DNA of 64,000 nucleotides from Atherinomorus stipes (GCA_023101725.1 JALJCO010012847.1:1-64000), one strand, 5' to 3'; shown: positions 17,136 to 32,300, counted from the stretch's first letter. The notes: generated by a model not told the origin, from the letters alone. Numbers and translations: made by a program.

Positions 17136-17362
17136 CTGAGCGCGAGCACGACCGGACCTTTAACGGCCGCGACGGCGGCGGGTTGGAGCCGCGGTGATCT
17201 TTGTTCGCGACCCCCCCCCCTTGCTCCGTGGCGGCTTTGACGCCCTGACAGCACCCAGTTCGGCTGGTTTCAGCTGCCCATCGAGGTCCCCGCGCCTCAT
17301 GGACTCCCAGCGTTAGCTTTTTTCTGTCCGTCTGCCCCCCTTCTCGGGCGGACGCGGCAGTC

Positions 17363-17501
17363 ATGTTCGCCGTGCGCATCGTTACCACAGACTACTACCT
17401 CGCGAGCCCCATCAAAGACCTGGACGTGTGCTACTCTGAATTCAGGGAGAGCGACGTGAAGAAGGTGCCGGTGGTCCGAATATTTGGAGCAACCCCAGCA
17501 G
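17363..17501 (+). CDS. rev3l: rev3l exon 1
   Basis: Residues 1-47, [16 protein letters not shown] to [15 protein letters not shown], nearly the human sequence. Start ATG has G at -3 and T at +4. Donor CAG then gtaggt, phase 1. Confidence 0.96.
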
Positions 17502-20500
17502 GTAGGTCCTCTTTTCTGCCTGTCTTTATTGTTACAGTAGCGGACCCGAGCTTTCTCCCAGCGCAGCACGCGGCGTGTTATTAGGCTGGGGACGGGCGCG
17601 CGCTGCATTGTTTATCACAAATACAGCAGTTGTTGTCTGCAGAAAGCCTGGAAGATGCTCCTGGGGGGGTTGACACGTTGCGGTGAGGAGTCCGTTGCTT
17701 TGTTCCCGCTGCTCCTGCTCCATTACGGGGTGTAGGTGGTGGCTGATAGGGGCTCGAGCCACATGAGGCGTTCAGGGACAACTCTTCTACTTCCTATTGT
17801 TGTGGTTTAATTGTGTTCACAACAACCTGTGGAGTGTGGACAGCGTGTTGCCTCATTGTCTCAGTTTATCTGTATTTTGTTATTTTAAAAGAGAGAGGGG
17901 GGAATAATGACTATCGAGAAATTGAGGTTTTTTAAAAAACCCGTTATACGAAAATTTTGATTAATTTTGGGATTTTTTTTAATTAAGTATTCAGACATCT
18001 TTTGACAGACATTTGCATGCAGGGTGGAACAATGGTTATGACAAATAGAACCAGATTCCTTTTTATTAGTATCAAAAACCAGGATAAACCAAATATGCTG
18101 CAGAAAAAAACACATTTTCTTGGACAAAGAAAAACTGCAGCATTTATTATATATTTACAGATTTCTGACACATGCACGGTCTTTTAAAGCCATCTTGGCT
18201 GTGCACCTTAATCCAAATGCAGAAAAAATTATAGGAAAATTCCCAGCATAGCATTAGAGCTGGGATCAAATCCTCCAGTGACTGCCTCATAGACTGGTGA
18301 AAACACAACTGCATTACTTAGTGACTGTAGATTTTCAGCAGGGTCAGTGCCCCATGGGGGGAGCGGGGGTTAAGCTCATCCCAGGGCTTTCTTTGCAGAA
18401 AGACTCAAGGCATTGTCCAACAGGAGGCATCTCCAGGGAGGGTTAAGGGCGTTAGAGTGGAGACAGTGGACCAGGGTGAGGATGCCAGGTCTGATTTGGC
18501 CCTGGCATCAACCTGCATGTTTTCACATGCGGAAAGTGTCTCGCTTAGACTGAATCAAACTAGCACTGGCTGTGAAATAATGAATGAATTCTCTATTTAC
18601 ACACTGTCCACCCTCCTATTTATTATACAGTGTTTTGTTCTTTTCACATACATTAATCTGTTATTATCAACAGTAATAGTGAGTTTATTGTCGTGTCAGC
18701 TCGGGTTTTCCTCACCTTGACCCATGGTCCTGTCTAAATGCCTGCACCTCTGATCCTGACTTATGGTTGAACATTCCTGACGTTTAGAGGCCTGGATTCC
18801 AGCGGAGCAGTAGGAGCTTTCACGGATTCACTCGTACACTTGTTGACTCTGTCACTTCAGGCTTTGTGTATCAGGCTACACTAAGGAAAGTGCCGCCTTA
18901 AGATTGACAAAGTTTCACCTGCTCAGCTGAGCTTCCAAAAATCAGATGACATCACTGTCTGGAAGGCATTGAAGCACAGGGGGAGGAAACAGGCCACACC
19001 TACTACTGCATATTTCCCTCTGTTGAGTGATGTGGAAGGAGGGCTTCCTGAGCCGTTTTTGTTAATGTGTGTCATCCTTTATCTCATCACAGCGCAAGCC
19101 TGATGCAAACAATCAGTGCATGCTCCGTGCAGCCCTGGCTGCAACCCCAGGCCTTGTTTTTCCCCTGTCCTTCCCTGACCTGAGCCATGAACACTCCCAC
19201 CCATCAGCCCCATGTAATTTGATCCCACACTTCCTGCTTTTTTTCCCCTCTCTCCCCTCTTTGTAAGCATTCAGTGGCTGTCCTGCTGGTTTAGCTGCAT
19301 ATAAGCCTCTCTGGAAGAGCTGAAGAACAGAAGGGGGTGGGGGGGGGATCCCCTTGTTGTGGGAATTTGATTCATCATTGGTTATCGCTTTATTCATAAC
19401 CAGCTCGGCTGGTGTTTATTGCAAGTCTCTCAGGGCTGTAAACATGCTGCTGTCAAGGCGGCTCAAACCTGTCAGATTTGAATACATTGATCTGAGCACT
19501 TGACGCCAAAAAGCTCAGCCGGACTGAGCGGAGAGGGGGAACCTGTGTGACCAATTGACCTGGTTGTGGGGCCGAGCAGTGAAGCAGAAATGGATAAAAC
19601 GGGGCCCCTCCTTCCCTCCCACCTCTCCCTCCACAGGAACCCTTAATGCCATCTGAAGGAATTCCTCCTGGATCCATTAATAGGATAATGAGCTGACAGA
19701 AAGGGAATCAGGGGCTCATTAGGCGGAAGGTCATTGCCCTTCAGCTGTTTACTTCCCTCTGTTCTCTCTGTTCCTGTTGGTTCAATTATCATCCTATAAC
19801 TGCGCTAATTACTTAATCAGGTCCACCTTCTAGTACTGGGTTGGATCCCTTTTTCCTCAAGAACCACCTTTCTCAGAGATTTGAATGATAGATAGATAAA
19901 ATCTTCCTGCAGTGGTGTTTCACCTTCAAATATTTACAACCAATGTTCTTTTGTTACTGTAAAGAAAAAAGTTTCATGAACAAATGATAAAAATGAAAAA
20001 AATACAATGATAAAATGGGTCTGTAATGGCATGAAGCCTTCAAGTAGTTGAAAGAGAGCAAACAACATTGTGTTCAATGCTTCCATCAGCACTAAAGATA
20101 CCAGCAGCAGAGATCTAAACATTTTTATATAATTAACGAACAAATACAAATGAAATCATCAGAAAATCAAAGCACACAAACGTGAGCACACTTGGAGTGA
20201 AGCAGTTTTAGGCGACATCGTATTGGTTCTCATACATGTTGGTGATGATCATTCTCTAAAAAAACTATTTATAATAGTTATAAAGTTCAATTAATTTTCT
20301 TCAAAGCCTTATGACCGATTCAGGCTACGTTCACACGGCGACGATCAGAAGTGAAGACGCAAAAGTGGCATCTCGTCTTCATCTTTTAATCGCGTTCACA
20401 CAAGCATCGTCATGAAGAAATCTGCATGCATACGAGGATGCAAGTGTGTCCGCTATGTCTGCACGCATGCGTACGATCTTTCGTCTCTGTTTGCTTCAAA

Positions 20501-23286
20501 ATCAAAACAACTATGGCGTCTGCAAGGAGGAACTTTGTGTGGACAGATGAGGAGGTAGAATGACTTCTCCAAACGACACTCAATTACAAGCTTGCAACGT
20601 GGAGATCCGCTGGGCTTAGGTAGACCAACATTGTTGTTTTTCCTGTATTGTGTGAAGTCACACGCATGCAACGTGAGCACGGCGTCAGTAGTTCTGTGGG
20701 TCCACCATCATTTCTGCGTTTTGGACCCTGCAGACGAGCGTTGCGTCCTCAGGAATTCCACTTTGGAATGTGTCTTCAGATTTTTGCGTCTTCAACCGGA
20801 GTGCAACGCACGTGTGACAACGGCTGGAATGGTGGTCCGCCGCTCCTGAATGATAGTAGAGGAAACATTTCCATTTATGGCTCCTTGTTCCCTTTTTCCC
20901 CAACAAGATGAGGCAAAGCAGCCTTGACGCTTTGTGGTTGACACACCTATTGGTTGGTCATGTAACTACATCACCAGTAGTGTATTTCAAGGGAATGGGG
21001 CATCAGTAGAGAGAATTACAAAGGGGAAAAGCCAAAGTAACTGACACAGCAGTTTTGCATCGATTAGAAGCTCTGTTTTCATTATTTTTCAATCAAGTGC
21101 CCATGCACACTAAATGCATATTACATTTTAAGTTATTTAATGCAAGTGTAATATTACATGCATGACTAAGAATGCTGAAAACCTGGAGGATTTCTGCCCT
21201 TGCATGACCGAATTGGGGAACCCTGTCCTTGAGGGGTCGCCGTCCTGCAGGTTTTAGATTTCCCCCTGCTGCAGCACACCGGATTCTAATTAAATGGTTT
21301 TTAAACATCTTGTTGCTAAGCACAACTCTGTTGCTGTCGTCCATTCATTTGGAGATTGTGATGCTGTATCACTCAAATGAATCAGATCTTTTAAATAACG
21401 TATTCCATTACTCGCCAGATGTGGTGCTTTAAGTCCCAAAGCGCAGCCATTTAGCTGTCCTCTGGGCATGGTAGCAAGAGTAAGAAAACCCTGGGTTTTC
21501 TTGGGTGAAAACATATTTTATCCATACTTGACAGCACCCCCAGTTGGTGGGTTAAACAGTTGACTTGTAGATAATAGCTCAGGCCAAGCGTTTGCTATAA
21601 CAGTTGGACATATGCTTTCATGTTTGTTCAGATTTCCCTCTTGGCTGCGACTTTTGAGGTCCTGTGATGTGCTCCTGTGTGGTCTACAGAGAACGGTGGC
21701 GTTGGCCCACACTGGATCCTCTGCTCGGTGTCAGGAACTTCCTGTCTTCTCCTGCAGGCCTGCCTGGGCCTGTGAGAGTCTGAGACTTGCCTCTGCGTTC
21801 CCTCGGGGCTGCTGTTTCTGCTGCAGGAGAAATCTGCCGGTTTCATGGCTGATTAAGACCTTGTTGAAGGAGAATAAGAGAATGTGGCAGGCCAGGAAAC
21901 CTTGAATCACTGCTGGGGCGGAGTAAGCTGTTTCCATTCAGTGTGGATGTTAATGAGGCCTCTGTGTGCGTGTGTGTGTATAAAGCCAAAAAAAGCAATC
22001 AAGTTCTCCTCTGAGTAAATCTTCTGTTGAAGTATTGTTACCTCCCTTTCTTCCAGGAGAACATGAAATACCTTTTACCTGTAAATCATGAGAACCCCTG
22101 CTGGTTGTGTTCTTTATACTTTTGACATTAAACAGGATCTGCAGAATATTAACCACATATAAAGAGAAACTGCTCAAGTCAATACATTTCTTCCTTCAGA
22201 AGCTCTGGGTTTTATTTAATCTGCCTGCATGCATTTAGCTGCAGAGTGTGTTTGTTCAGGTAAAGGAATTCATTAACTGAGTTAAAGTCCACTGCTCCTG
22301 CTAAATGCTGCAGAGCATCACCTACAGCTGCAGACTGCAGACTTTATTTGTTGCAGAATTTTATTATACCTAGTAATATTGCTGTAGTAACTTATGTTTA
22401 ATGGGGCTTCAGATCTTTAATCAGATCAAGTCATTCGTTATCTAAGGAGTGAAGTCTAACAGATGAACAAACTCAAATCTTGCGTTCAGAATGACCACAA
22501 CTTCTTAAAATTATGACGCACATTCATAGTAAAAATAATCAAACAGCATGGAATAAAGCTGCCAAGTGAAAATTCTGCATAGATCAAGGAAAGTGAATTA
22601 GGCAATTGAATGAATATATAGGCTATAAGAAGTCATAATATTTTTGATGATAAGAAGAAATGTCATTTTAGGGGAAGGCCACTTGGTCTTCAGTGACTTT
22701 TTGAGGGCATAAAGGTCAAATATCAGGACAGGAAGGCCATCAAATAAAAATCATTTTAAATCTACAGTCAAATAGTGGAGTTGATGGGTACGCGTCCTGT
22801 GTCCCTGACGCATTCAAATCTAAAAGGACGCAGTAAACTCCTTCTCCATGCATCCCAAGGACGCACCACATTTTCCTATGAAAAACGACACTTTCTGAAC
22901 AAATCCTGTTTCAAATTACAGTGGATTCCTGAAGAAACATCATTTTTACCCATGGACATTAATTTAGAGACCTCCTGCTAAAGATTGCTCAGATTGATGA
23001 CAGCTCAGCCAGACTCCTGCAGAGCAAGCCCACGTCCACAGGAGCAGCAGACCATGACAGTTTCTGATCATTTTCAAGCCTTGATTTGATAGATAAAGCT
23101 TTTACGGGTGCTAATTAAAACCTTGAATTCGGCCTTATCTTGGCCAGAACAACTGATTTTTAGAATGGTGGTGCCTCATTTTAGGGTTGATTAACACCAG
23201 GACAGTCCACTAGATTCGGTCCGATTGGTCGCCTGAGCTGCCTTTTCTTCCAGACATATCACGTATTTTTATATCATGTTCACGTC

Positions 23287-23317
<31 letters not shown>

Positions 23318-26300
23318 AAATGCGGCACTGGTCTACTGTGCGGGCATATCCAAAAGCCTCCATTTTACAACTAATTACTTTAAAAACTGTAGTATATCTG
23401 TTGGTACTACTAGGAACTGAGATGTTTTCTATATCAATTAAAAACTTTGTCGTCGCTCCACGTTTGACTACGAGTTGTTTCTAAAGAAGTCCTACACGCA
23501 TGTTTGTTTTGGTAGCGTTTATCAATGATACCCAACATTTATAATATAAGCCATAATGTTACCCACAATGCCATGCTTGGCCAAATGCAGGAAGCAGCAA
23601 TTGTAGTCCACTTCCTGTTTTTGGTCCGCTTGAATTGTACCGAGTCTAACGTTTGTAGGCGGACTGAGTCCCCAAACAAAGTGGACTTCCCAAGCAGCCC
23701 TGGGGCTCATTTATAAAACTGTACGCAGGATCTATACTAAAAGTGTACGTGCGCCAAAAACCCAAAGTTTGCGTGCGCCGAAAAATATTCAGATTTATAA
23801 AACCGGGCTTACGCAAAAATCCAAGCAAGTTCCCTTTATAAATCACACTCTCCCTGGAAGTTTGCGCAGGTGAATTTGGCTCATGTCCCGCCCCCTACAC
23901 GCCCACTTTCTACCATGAAGGGTCAATGCAAAGCACCTCATGGATATTTTTGCATATAAATAAGCCAGCTGATCTGATGCATTTAAACTTGATCGTGGCG
24001 ACTGAGAAGACGAGAAAACGCAGTTTCATGGAGAACGAAGTGGAGGAGCTTGTTGGTGTGGTGGAGGCTCAAAAGAACGCGATAGTTGGACTTCACAGTG
24101 GAATCACAGATAAACAGAAGTGACAGCATGTTGCTGCAGCGGTGAATGAACACAACGACTCGCTGCACACTGGAGCGCGTTGTGGTCAACAGCTGCGCAC
24201 CGGGATTAAACAGTCCCAGCGGGGTCGGTCGAGTCCAGTTCAACACATAGATCTAGGAGTTCCCAAACTTTTTGAGCTACGACCCCCAAGATACCAGATG
24301 TTGTTGTTCCTGACCCCCGCAACGGCTGAAGTCTTTACTGTGTGATATATCAGATCATCCTGCAGCATCTACATGTGAGGCTGGAAAACTGTCAGAATCT
24401 TCATGAATTAGGGGGATAACGGGGTTTGGTGGATTTGAAATGAAATGAAATTAAAAAATACTTTATTAATCCCAGAAGGGAAATTCAGTGTTTGTAATAC
24501 TCTGTTTTTTTTTTAACAATATAACATCCATCTAACATAACAATAATATAAACAGTAAAAGTGCAACAATAATCATACATATGTACACAACTGTAAGAAA
24601 ACATGATAAAAAAAACAACTTAGCTGACCAAGATATAAGAAGGGGTTTTGCAAGTTGCGAGTTAGGCTATAATTTATTTCTTAGAACATAAATGCGTTTA
24701 TATTCCTACAGATTAATCTCCCTGCATTGGCAAATTTATTTTGACAAGCCTAAAAATTCTAAATGTATTTAGTTTACAGCAGTTACAATCGTCTGGTGAC
24801 CCTCTGAAATGATCTAAGAATCCCCAGTTCGGGAAGGTTGCTCAGGGGAATCTATCGGCATCGGTCAGCAATCGTGGCCCAGGGAATATTCGTGGTTTCT
24901 AAAAACTCTCTCCATCTTTATCCTCTTCTTTCCATAATCTTTCCATAAGCATCCGTTGTGAAGCATTATGTACGAGTGTCACCGTTTCCTCAGTAATTAC
25001 AATCAGCCTCCACACCTTGTTACAGTTAACCTACCAATAAGTGCCATCGCTGTAACTGAAGCTGTACTGTAGCTCTCTTAAATGAGGCTTCTGGATCGTA
25101 CAGCTCAATCCAGGAACAGACAGGGGTTTATGGGGGTCTCCAGTCTGATGTGATGGTTAAATGCATGATCGTGGCTTAAGTTCATCATCTCACCAGCAGT
25201 GCCGCCAGTTTCCCGTCTCCAAAATGTTCGTGCGCAAGGTTCAGAGTTTGCGTTTGACAATTTCCGTCAAGTTTGTCTTTATAAATCAGAAACTTTGCAT
25301 GGAAAATCACTTACGTCACTTTCAGGCCCTGTTTTGTGCGTAAGCAAGCTTTTAAAATGAGGTCCCTGATCATTAGTTTTACTCCCAAACTATCCCTACT
25401 AGGGACAAGTGTTGTAAATTAGCCTTGGATAAAAACACCACGATATATACATCAAATGACCATGTTCTTGTATCTGTCCCTATCCGAATAAACTATGAAT
25501 AAGTGAAATCCCTTTTTTTGGGGCACTATTTGTCTCATTTTTTATGTTTATTTCAGCAGATTAATCAAATGTAAACTGCCCAGATGTTGGGTGGAAACGC
25601 ACTTCATTCCTCTGCTGCATCTCCCAGCTCCAGGATATTTGTTTGTTGCTTCTCTGGGCTGCTGTAGCAGTGGATCAGAGCGCTGCATTTTTATTGTTCT
25701 GCATAGGTTAGAAAACCCAGAGCATCCTCAGTAGGTAATCCTGTTCTCTTTGGTGTCGGGTTAATTAAAAACCCGGGTCTGCTTGTGAGTCATTTCATGT
25801 TTCACTTTGCAGCCAGAGGCCAGATGTTACGGGTGTTAGTGGATTTTCTGACCAGTGGACCATTTACCTCTGAGGTGCTGTATTTTCATTCTTCTCTTCT
25901 GCCATTACAGGAGTTGCAGTGAAGCCCACTGGGAAACCCTGTTTATAAATGGAGCAGGTTTGGTCTGCCCCCACCTTTTAAACCCCCCCAGGGTTCCCTG
26001 CTGTCCTCTTGAACTCTCATCTCCACACAAACTCCAAACCCATCCCCCGTCCTATCTGATTTCGCACTGTTCCCACTGGCATGCCTGAGGTCCCAATCAT
26101 TAATGTGGGCAAACCGGGGGGTCAGCAAGTCCAAAGTTTGATCAGGAGATTGGTGTAAAGAAGACAGCGGCACGTTTGCTGTAATATTTTTCAGATTTCA
26201 CCCCCCCAAAAAAATAAAAAATTAGCTGCTGAGTGCTGAGTACCAACAAATTGAAATTGGTGATGCGACTGGTGTGTGTTACATTTCTCAGGTGGAGGTG

Positions 26301-29300
26301 AAGGACTTTTTAAATTTCTCCAAATGCATCTGCATTGTTCTGTGTTCTTTCCCTCCTCACCAGAGCTCAGAGAAGAGTAACACTGTAATAAAAGCCCATG
26401 GAAAGGGTGGATCTCCATCTCTGATCGGCTCTGATCCAACCTGAACACGGTGGTGTGTTAATTTGAATAAAGACCGGTGGGTGCACATAGACAGTTGTTG
26501 CAGCAAAGAACGACACAATCGAGAGCCACGGAAACTGGATTCAATTGTGAAACGTGGAATGTGGTGGATTTCACTTATATGGTTGTCATCTGCTATCTTT
26601 TAATGATTTAAGAGTTTTTCAGCATGTTTGAGCAAAATGAAGCAGAAAATCTGCTGCAGTGACATCACCTGACCTGTCCAAGATCCAGCAGAGTCCAGAA
26701 AGAAGGAGATATTAGGGCGCGTTTGTGGATTAGCAGAATGAGATGAAGGGAGTGAACCATCTTGTCAGTCATCCAGGATCTTTGTATCTGTGGGAGGAGG
26801 CGGAGCCTCAAGCACACAAACTGCAGCAAGTGTGCTTCGATGAGCTTGGAAACACTTATTGCAAAGCCTGTGTCCTTTTTTATTCAATTTTTTGTTGTTT
26901 TTTTGTTTGTTTATTTATTTAGGATATTTAAAAGTTCTGGTTCTGGACATTCCAATGTGAAATGCAAGTTTAATTGTTTCATTTGAAAGGATGTACTTGC
27001 ATTATTATAATACATAAGTGGTTATTTTGGCCTTGGTAAAGTCGACAATATCGTTTATTGTCAATAATATGTGGAACAATATATCATCCAGCAAAAGTTG
27101 TTATCGTCTCAGGCCTAACTGTAACGTTACACAAAATTCACGGTTCGGTATGTACATCAGTACACAGGTCACGGTTTGGTTTTTCCTCAGTACAGTAATG
27201 GAAAAAATACACAAATATTAACTGTTTTATCAACAAGTTTATGGAAATTTAACATCACAGCCGAGTACATACTACATACCCGAGCCAGTGTTTTCCTTAA
27301 CATTATAAAGGCAGGGCACCGCCCTACCAGAGCCAGCACCGCCTACAAAGTCACTTTAATTTATTGTGATCAGGTTTTCTATCCAGCACCAGCTCACAAA
27401 CTGGTTTCAGGTCTCATTTCCTCTACAACAGGTTTATATTGATTTAAAACTAACTGATGTTAGTTATCAGATTCACATGACAGCCTGTTATAGCTGTTCT
27501 GAGTTTCTGTGATGCGACCACCCACAGGCACGCACACATCCACAGGATGAGCACGCACGGCGCCTCAGACAGAGCGTGTGTCTGAAAACACGTCAACCAA
27601 CTGAAACTCAGACACAAATATCAGTTTTAAAACTACCGAGAAGGTGAAGATAGAAACACTCGCGCTCCTCTTCACCTGCTGATATGCAGAGAACGAGCAC
27701 GTCGCGGGAACTTGCACAGCTGATACCGCTGTTAAAATCATGTTAAAATATGTCAAAATATGTCAGCACATCATCTTAGATCTGAACTTTAAGAATATTT
27801 AGCGGGACTTCATGGAAAGAAACTGTTGTTATCAGGGCTTTTACAATCCTTTACGTTTTTCTGTCCTCTGTGTTTTTCTTTTTATCAGTTTTGAAAATGT
27901 GACATGACTTAATAGAGTGTAGCTGCTTGTGATTATTTAGTTGTAAAGCTGATGGGGGGGAAACACTGCGACCACCGTTGTCGTGCCATCATTCTATTAT
28001 GTCCGGTGGCACGCAAAAAACCTAATAAAAACAATAAATAGCTAAATAAACAAAGCCTGTGCTCCACACTTCAGTACAGGGTTGTGCCAAACCGTGAGTC
28101 TTGTACTGAACGGTTCGACACAAATACACGTACTGTTACAGCCCTAATTAATGCCATTGATCTATTCATCAACATTACACAATTTATCATGGGTTTAGTA
28201 CAGGCTAAAGCATATTGTCAGGTATATTTTTGCTTTTAAAGTGACTAAGATGACACAGTCTTAAAGTCTTTTATATTGTCCCGTACAGAACGCATGGGCA
28301 ATGAAACACAACGAACATGCCTTTTCTCATTTATTAAGAAAATGAAAGATTATAGCCGTGGTTGGCAACTGGCTTCAACGCTCTCCTGGCCTGCTGCTGC
28401 CCTCACTCAGGTCTTGGCCTCTGTGGCCCAGACTACTGCCCATATTTATGTACCATGTTTGGGCCAAACTGACCTACTTGTTTCCTCACCCTCTTCTTCT
28501 CCAGTCTAGCAGAAGTTATGTGGGAATCAAGGGTTGAAGTCACATTTTTTCTGACACTGACTTTCTGCTAGAAGTTCCTTTTTTCACTCTCCTCTTAAAC
28601 CTTTTTCCACCCATGAACACTGGAGATTTTTAGGAGAAAGTCTAGAAAATTTGTCCCAGTCTGGACTCACCATCACTGGTAAATGAGGAATACTAGCTGG
28701 AACGCTGATGCAACGTCCCACCTCTGATGGTTTCGATGGTCCCAGATGCCACCGCAACCAAACATCTGTCGAACATTTCAGGATCCAGGTGCATGCTGGA
28801 AAACGGCTTTTTCTCAACATTTAGCTTTTCTCTGCAAGCACGCTCCTTATGTCTCCTCGCTTTCTAGATGTTTCCACCCAAATGTTGGACGAGCTTTTTG
28901 TGGACTACCAAAGTGCTAGCAGTGGCATATAATTTAAGGGCGAGACAAGAAGACATAACCAGAGCCTCGATTTCTCTGTTTATCTGTAGTTGTGTGTTTG
29001 AGTTTTTCTATGAACGGACATGTTTTTCCTGCGTTTTCTCCAAGTTTGTTCAGGTCGGTGTGCCCTGCCCTCTTTAATAACAGTGCATTGTTGCGTGCAC
29101 TGTACATCTTTCGAGGTCTATACTTTAAGGATGCTCCCCATCTGATCCTGCCGCCTCCTCTCCCTGGTGTTCATCCTGCAGACACGCCTCTCAGCGGATT
29201 TCCTCTCGTTCTGTGCTCACCTCCGCTCTCTCTGCCGCTCAGTCTGACCAGCTGGGTGGAAAAAAATCACCTGCTTATCGCTCCTGCTGTCTGTCGAGGG

Positions 29301-32300
29301 CTTTTAGCTTTACCAGTGCTGTTGCCTAGCAACTGCAGCAGAAGCCGGTGTTGGCTGCCTCTGTGTGTGTGTGTGAGAGACAGAGACTCAATGTTGCCCC
29401 CACCACCACCACCGCCGCCGCCGTGGTGGATGCTCGTCTCTGTGGAAATCTACGACCTGCGTGATAGCGTCCTCCAGCACCGACATGGAGGCTGATCCGT
29501 CTGCAGCTCGTGTTGTCTCTGTTTCCTCTGTCACACCAACACATCTCACATTGCATCGACCCGTTTGTTTGTTTAAGATGCAGGGAATTGGGAAAGCAGA
29601 TTTTTTGTTTTTTGTTTTTTTTTTTGTCTGAGCTTTTTAAGATAATTTCACGTATACCATGAAGTTTGTGTTATGTTCATTCCATCTTCATCACATCTTC
29701 TGAAACCCAGTAACAAACTTGTCAGGAGGAATGGGCTTTATACACACAGCTCCACTACTCCCTGAACTTAGTACTGCACCTTTGTTTCCTGTCTTTCAAG
29801 ATTGGATGAACCGATTAATCCAGGTGTGTCTGACCATTTGCTGAGATCAGACACACCTGGATTAATCAGTTCATCCAATCATGAAAGACAGGAAACAGAG
29901 GTGCAGTACTAAGTTCAGGAATTAGTGGAGCTGTGTGTATAAACCCTATTGGTGGTCAAATTTATGATGGATGTTTTGTTGTTGAAGTCTGACCGAACCA
30001 AAGTCCTACGTAAATTATATAAATTTAGCCAATGGTAGAGATGTTGACTATACCGCTGTTGATGGGGAATAGAATAAACGAAGATTGACGAGTAATAAAG
30101 CAGGTAATCAAATGGCTCTCCTATCCAACGAAGCAATGTTTTCACCCCGCACTTAACCGGATGTGACGAAATTGGTGAAAATTCCTGGATGCTCGCAGTG
30201 ATGTTCTACAATCTTTGTATGATCTGATTAGTCGACTAATCGCAAAAATAATCAGTGATTATTTGATTATCAAACTAATCATTTGTGGCAGCCCTGTTGC
30301 TTTTTTGTTGTTTTTCATGTGTAAAAGCACTTTGTGAGGCTACTGTGTATGAACAGTGCTTTTATTTGATTTGAATAAATAAGGAGGATAAAGGTTTTTT
30401 TTTTTTTAGGATTCGGGTCACAACTGAATCAAACTACCTACAGAAATCATCTTCTCTCAATGAGATAATGCTAATTTGGGATTTTTAATACAGCATGTAT
30501 AATGATTTAGTTGTCTGTGTTACCAAGACCAGTTAGACGGGGTTACTGGACCCTGAACACCATCTATTCCAGCTGCAGCCTGTCAGCATCCATTTGTCGT
30601 GTCGTTCTCGTTAATGTTTTCAGTCAGTGACGGTTAGAAGGAAATAAAATTTAGAAGTTCGGATCAGGATGTGAAGTGGACTTCTTTCTGCTGGGGAATG
30701 TGACTATGATGGTGAAACTGGGAGGCTGATGTTTAAATTCATCTTTTATTTTGTTGCAGGTCAGAAGACATGTCTCCACCTCCACGGTGTGTTCCCCTAT
30801 ATCTATGTGCCATATGATGGCTATGGGCAGCAGCCAGAGCGCCACCTGCGGCAGGTGGCCTTCAGCATCGACAGGGCCCTCAACGTTGCCATGGGAAACC
30901 CCGCCTCCAGCACCCAGCACGTCTTCAAGGTGGTGCTGGTCTCTGGGATGTAAGTCGCCTCTACCAGTGATCAGGCAGGATGGAGGTCCAAACGTGCTGA
31001 CTGTGTGCTGGTTTGTCTTTCAGGCCTTTCTATGGTTATCACGCCAAGGAGAAGCACTTTATGAAGATCTACCTGTACAATCCTCACATGGTGAAAAGGT
31101 GAGGCTGCTGCAGGTGGATGCAGAGTAAAGAGAGCAGGAAGCTTCCTGATGTTTCTGAGGGTCAGACACTGAGCATGGTTGTCGGCTCACTAAGCTGAAA
31201 TCAATCGCTGCATATTCACTTGTAGGCATTGATTGGGTAAGTGTGTGTTTGTGTGCATGTTGGCGCTCGGTAAGAGATTTTCCAGAGAGATCAGCTACCG
31301 TTGAGAGGAGGAAGCAGCAAGAGGATGGAGGACAAGGCGAGAAGCCGGGATCCACCAATACAGACTTTTTAGGACCAATACCGATACTTTTTTCTTCAGC
31401 CTTGGCCGATACAGGCAGCCGATTTTGTCGAGCCAATACTTGAAACCGATGCTGTTATTTGCTTCCTCAATATAATTAAAAAATGACACAATGAAAATGA
31501 ATGTTGCAACTTAAAAAAAAGAAACGATAGAATTGTAAGAAACTTAAACAGATATTAAAAAGAGGAATGCGAAGAAGAACAAGTTAGTCGTTGCATTTAT
31601 TCATACCCCCTCAAATCAGCGTGGAAGAAAAACAGCTGCCAGTGAAATAAGTTGAAATTAACAAAAGCAATAAAGAAAAAAAAATCATGACATAAATTCA
31701 ACAGAAAGATTAAAACAAACAAAAAATTAAACAAGTATACTGGAGCTCCTGAACTAAAATGTTGTTGAGCAACAGTCTGAGGCAATCAGGTGTTTTCTGT
31801 AACGTCCAATCAGACGCCTGCACCTGTTGACAGGTATTTTGGTCCAAAATTAATGAGCAAGGTGCTCTAATGTGTCTGTGACATTCCCCCCCCCCCCCCC
31901 CCCCCCCCCAAATTAGTATTTCCAACCACAATTCAAAAGCAGTATTTTAATTCACTAAATTATAATTTTGTAGATATTTATTTATTATTAGTTTTTTAGT
32001 TTCTTGTTATTTGAATTACTGTTGTGAATTTATCATTTTCTCTAATGGGAGGGGATGAATAAATTCAAGGACAACTGTATTTTACATCCAGTAGCATCTA
32101 ACGGCTTCATCTTTGCTGAATTTTATCAAATCTAAATGAGAACAAAGAGAGTTCAGTACTCTAAATTTTTCCAAGCAATTTCTTTGAAAATCTTTAAATA
32201 TACAGTCGTCCTAAAAAATGATTCATACCCTCTAATTATGGAAGGGAAAAAAAAATCAGCTGTCTGTGAAATAAGTTGAAATTGACCAAAGTAATAACAA

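Larger units (their letters stand above)
16790..17362 (+). promoter_or_regulatory. rev3l: rev3l CpG-rich promoter and 5' leader
   Basis: GC and CpG content rise sharply from about 16900 to 17560. ETS-type CCGGAA cores occur at 16805-16810, 16835-16840 and 16998-17003, and there is no TATA box at a useful distance. This is the usual form of a TATA-less housekeeping promoter. The transcription start is not known, so the split between promoter and 5' UTR is open. Confidence 0.6.

Noticed and set aside
23995..24240. Host Myb/SANT transcription factor gene
   Set aside because: Interrupted by TGA and lies inside matching transposon termini.
28992..29495. 167-codon ORF with a proline run
   Set aside because: Proline run comes from a CCA/CCG triplet repeat near 29400-29424; no conserved motif, no splice signals in rev3l phase.
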